Positions 4,970-5,631 of a stretch of 5,631 bases of DNA are shown here, in pieces (position 1 is the stretch's first letter; the number at the start of each line of letters is the position of its first letter). Location: assembly GCA_015234495.1 (NCBI GenBank), contig JADGMZ010000004.1, positions 1-5,631 on the forward strand, written 5' to 3'. This stretch comes from Brevundimonas sp. (GTDB lineage: Bacteria > Pseudomonadota > Alphaproteobacteria > Caulobacterales > Caulobacteraceae). The notes under the pieces were generated by a model that was given only the letters and a program-made list of their open reading frames with translations, was not told where the DNA came from and did no database searches. A program made the position numbers and the translations under genes.

Positions 4970-5631
4970 GTGCCGCTGGAGCCCCTCACCCACCCCTTGC
5001 TCGCCCGCGCCGGCGTCCGCCACGGCTTCTTCACCCGCGGAGGCGGGGTCTCCACCGGCCTCTACGACAGCCTGAACACCGGCGTGGGCTCCAGCGACGA
5101 TCCCGCGGCCGTGGCCGAGAACCGCCGCCGCGTCGCCGCCCATCTCGGCGGCGCCCCCGACGACCTCGCCGCCTGCTACCAGATTCACTCCGCCGTCGCC
5201 CGGGTCGCCGAGGCCGGCTGGAAGGGCGAGCGGCCTGAGGGAGACGCCAGCGTCACCGCCGTTCCGGGCGTGATCTGCGCCGTGCTCACCGCCGACTGCG
5301 CCCCGGTGCTGATGGCCGACCCGGAAGCCGGCGTCGTCGGCGCGGCCCACGCCGGCTGGAAAGGCGCGCTTGGCGGCATCGTCCACTCGACCGTCGCCGC
5401 CATGGAGGCCCTCGGCGCCCGCCCCGCCCGCATGGTGGCGGTCGTCGGTCCCTGCATCGCCCAGGCCAGCTACGAGGTCGGCGCCGACTATCAGGACCGG
5501 TTCGAACACCACGACCCCGGCAGCGGCCGCTTTTTCGCCCCCGGCGCCGCGCCCGACAAACGCCAGTTCAACCTGCCCGGCTACGTCCTGTGGCGGCTGG
5601 AGCTGGCCGGCGTCGCCGACGCGGCCTGGAC
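4970..5631 (+). CDS. pgeF: Peptidoglycan editing factor PgeF (YfiH/DUF152 family), 3' end outside window
   Basis: The frame opens at GTG 4970, with GAGG (4959-4962) 7 bases upstream, and runs to the window end without a stop, giving 220 complete codons out of an expected 250 or so. The protein belongs to the laccase-like multicopper polyphenol oxidase family, whose better supported role is PgeF. In E. coli this enzyme removes peptidoglycan precursors that wrongly carry L-serine in place of L-alanine after UDP-MurNAc. Family motifs are RHGFFTRGGGVS (17-28), YQIHS (70-74), GDASVT (91-96), LTADCAPVL (106-114), AAHAGWKG (125-132) and GPCIAQASYEV (160-170). The metal-site residues of YfiH (His71, Cys107, His124) correspond to H73, C110 and H127. 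No signal peptide is seen, consistent with action on cytoplasmic precursors. It is the third gene of the lgt run, 2 bases after the methyltransferase stop. Confidence 0.93.
   Translation, partial: MPLEPLTHPLLARAGVRHGFFTRGGGVSTGLYDSLNTGVGSSDDPAAVAENRRRVAAHLGGAPDDLAACYQIHSAVARVAEAGWKGERPEGDASVTAVPGVICAVLTADCAPVLMADPEAGVVGAAHAGWKGALGGIVHSTVAAMEALGARPARMVAVVGPCIAQASYEVGADYQDRFEHHDPGSGRFFAPGAAPDKRQFNLPGYVLWRLELAGVADAAW

Overview
The window is very GC-rich and densely packed. It holds seven genes: five complete and recognisable, one complete but unassigned, with the first and last genes cut by the window edges. Codon use (strong G/C at third positions), the protein sequences (an EnvZ-type kinase, a UbiK/BMFP protein, a NDUFAF7-type methyltransferase) and the order ubiK / lgt / methyltransferase / pgeF point to an alphaproteobacterium. 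Caulobacterales (a Brevundimonas- or Caulobacter-like organism) fits best. This placement rests on recognition of protein style and gene order, not on a database search.

Left part (1-1165, + strand): the C-terminal part of an EnvZ-like sensor histidine kinase, then a short GC-rich intergenic element rich in inverted repeats, then a small exported protein of unknown function whose Shine-Dalgarno sequence lies inside a perfect hairpin. Middle part (1155-2809, - strand): an apparent unit transcribed leftward in the order ubiK, ybjN-family gene, proC. The end of proC overlaps the end of the exported-protein gene tail to tail by 11 bases. A divergent spacer of 178 bases (2810-2987) carries two perfect 10-base palindromes and a weak candidate promoter for lgt. 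Right part (2988-5631, + strand): a tightly coupled run of lgt, a MidA/NDUFAF7-type methyltransferase and pgeF (cut by the window end). All three start with GTG, with junctions of 0 and 2 bases.

Functionally these are mostly housekeeping genes. Two touch the respiratory chain (UbiK, ubiquinone biosynthesis; the NDUFAF7-type enzyme, which matures complex I in mitochondria). Two touch the cell envelope (Lgt, lipoprotein lipidation; PgeF, peptidoglycan proofreading). ProC completes proline synthesis. I see no mobile element, CRISPR array, tRNA, rRNA or defence system. No new biological system is evident; the points worth a second look are small regulatory and architectural details.
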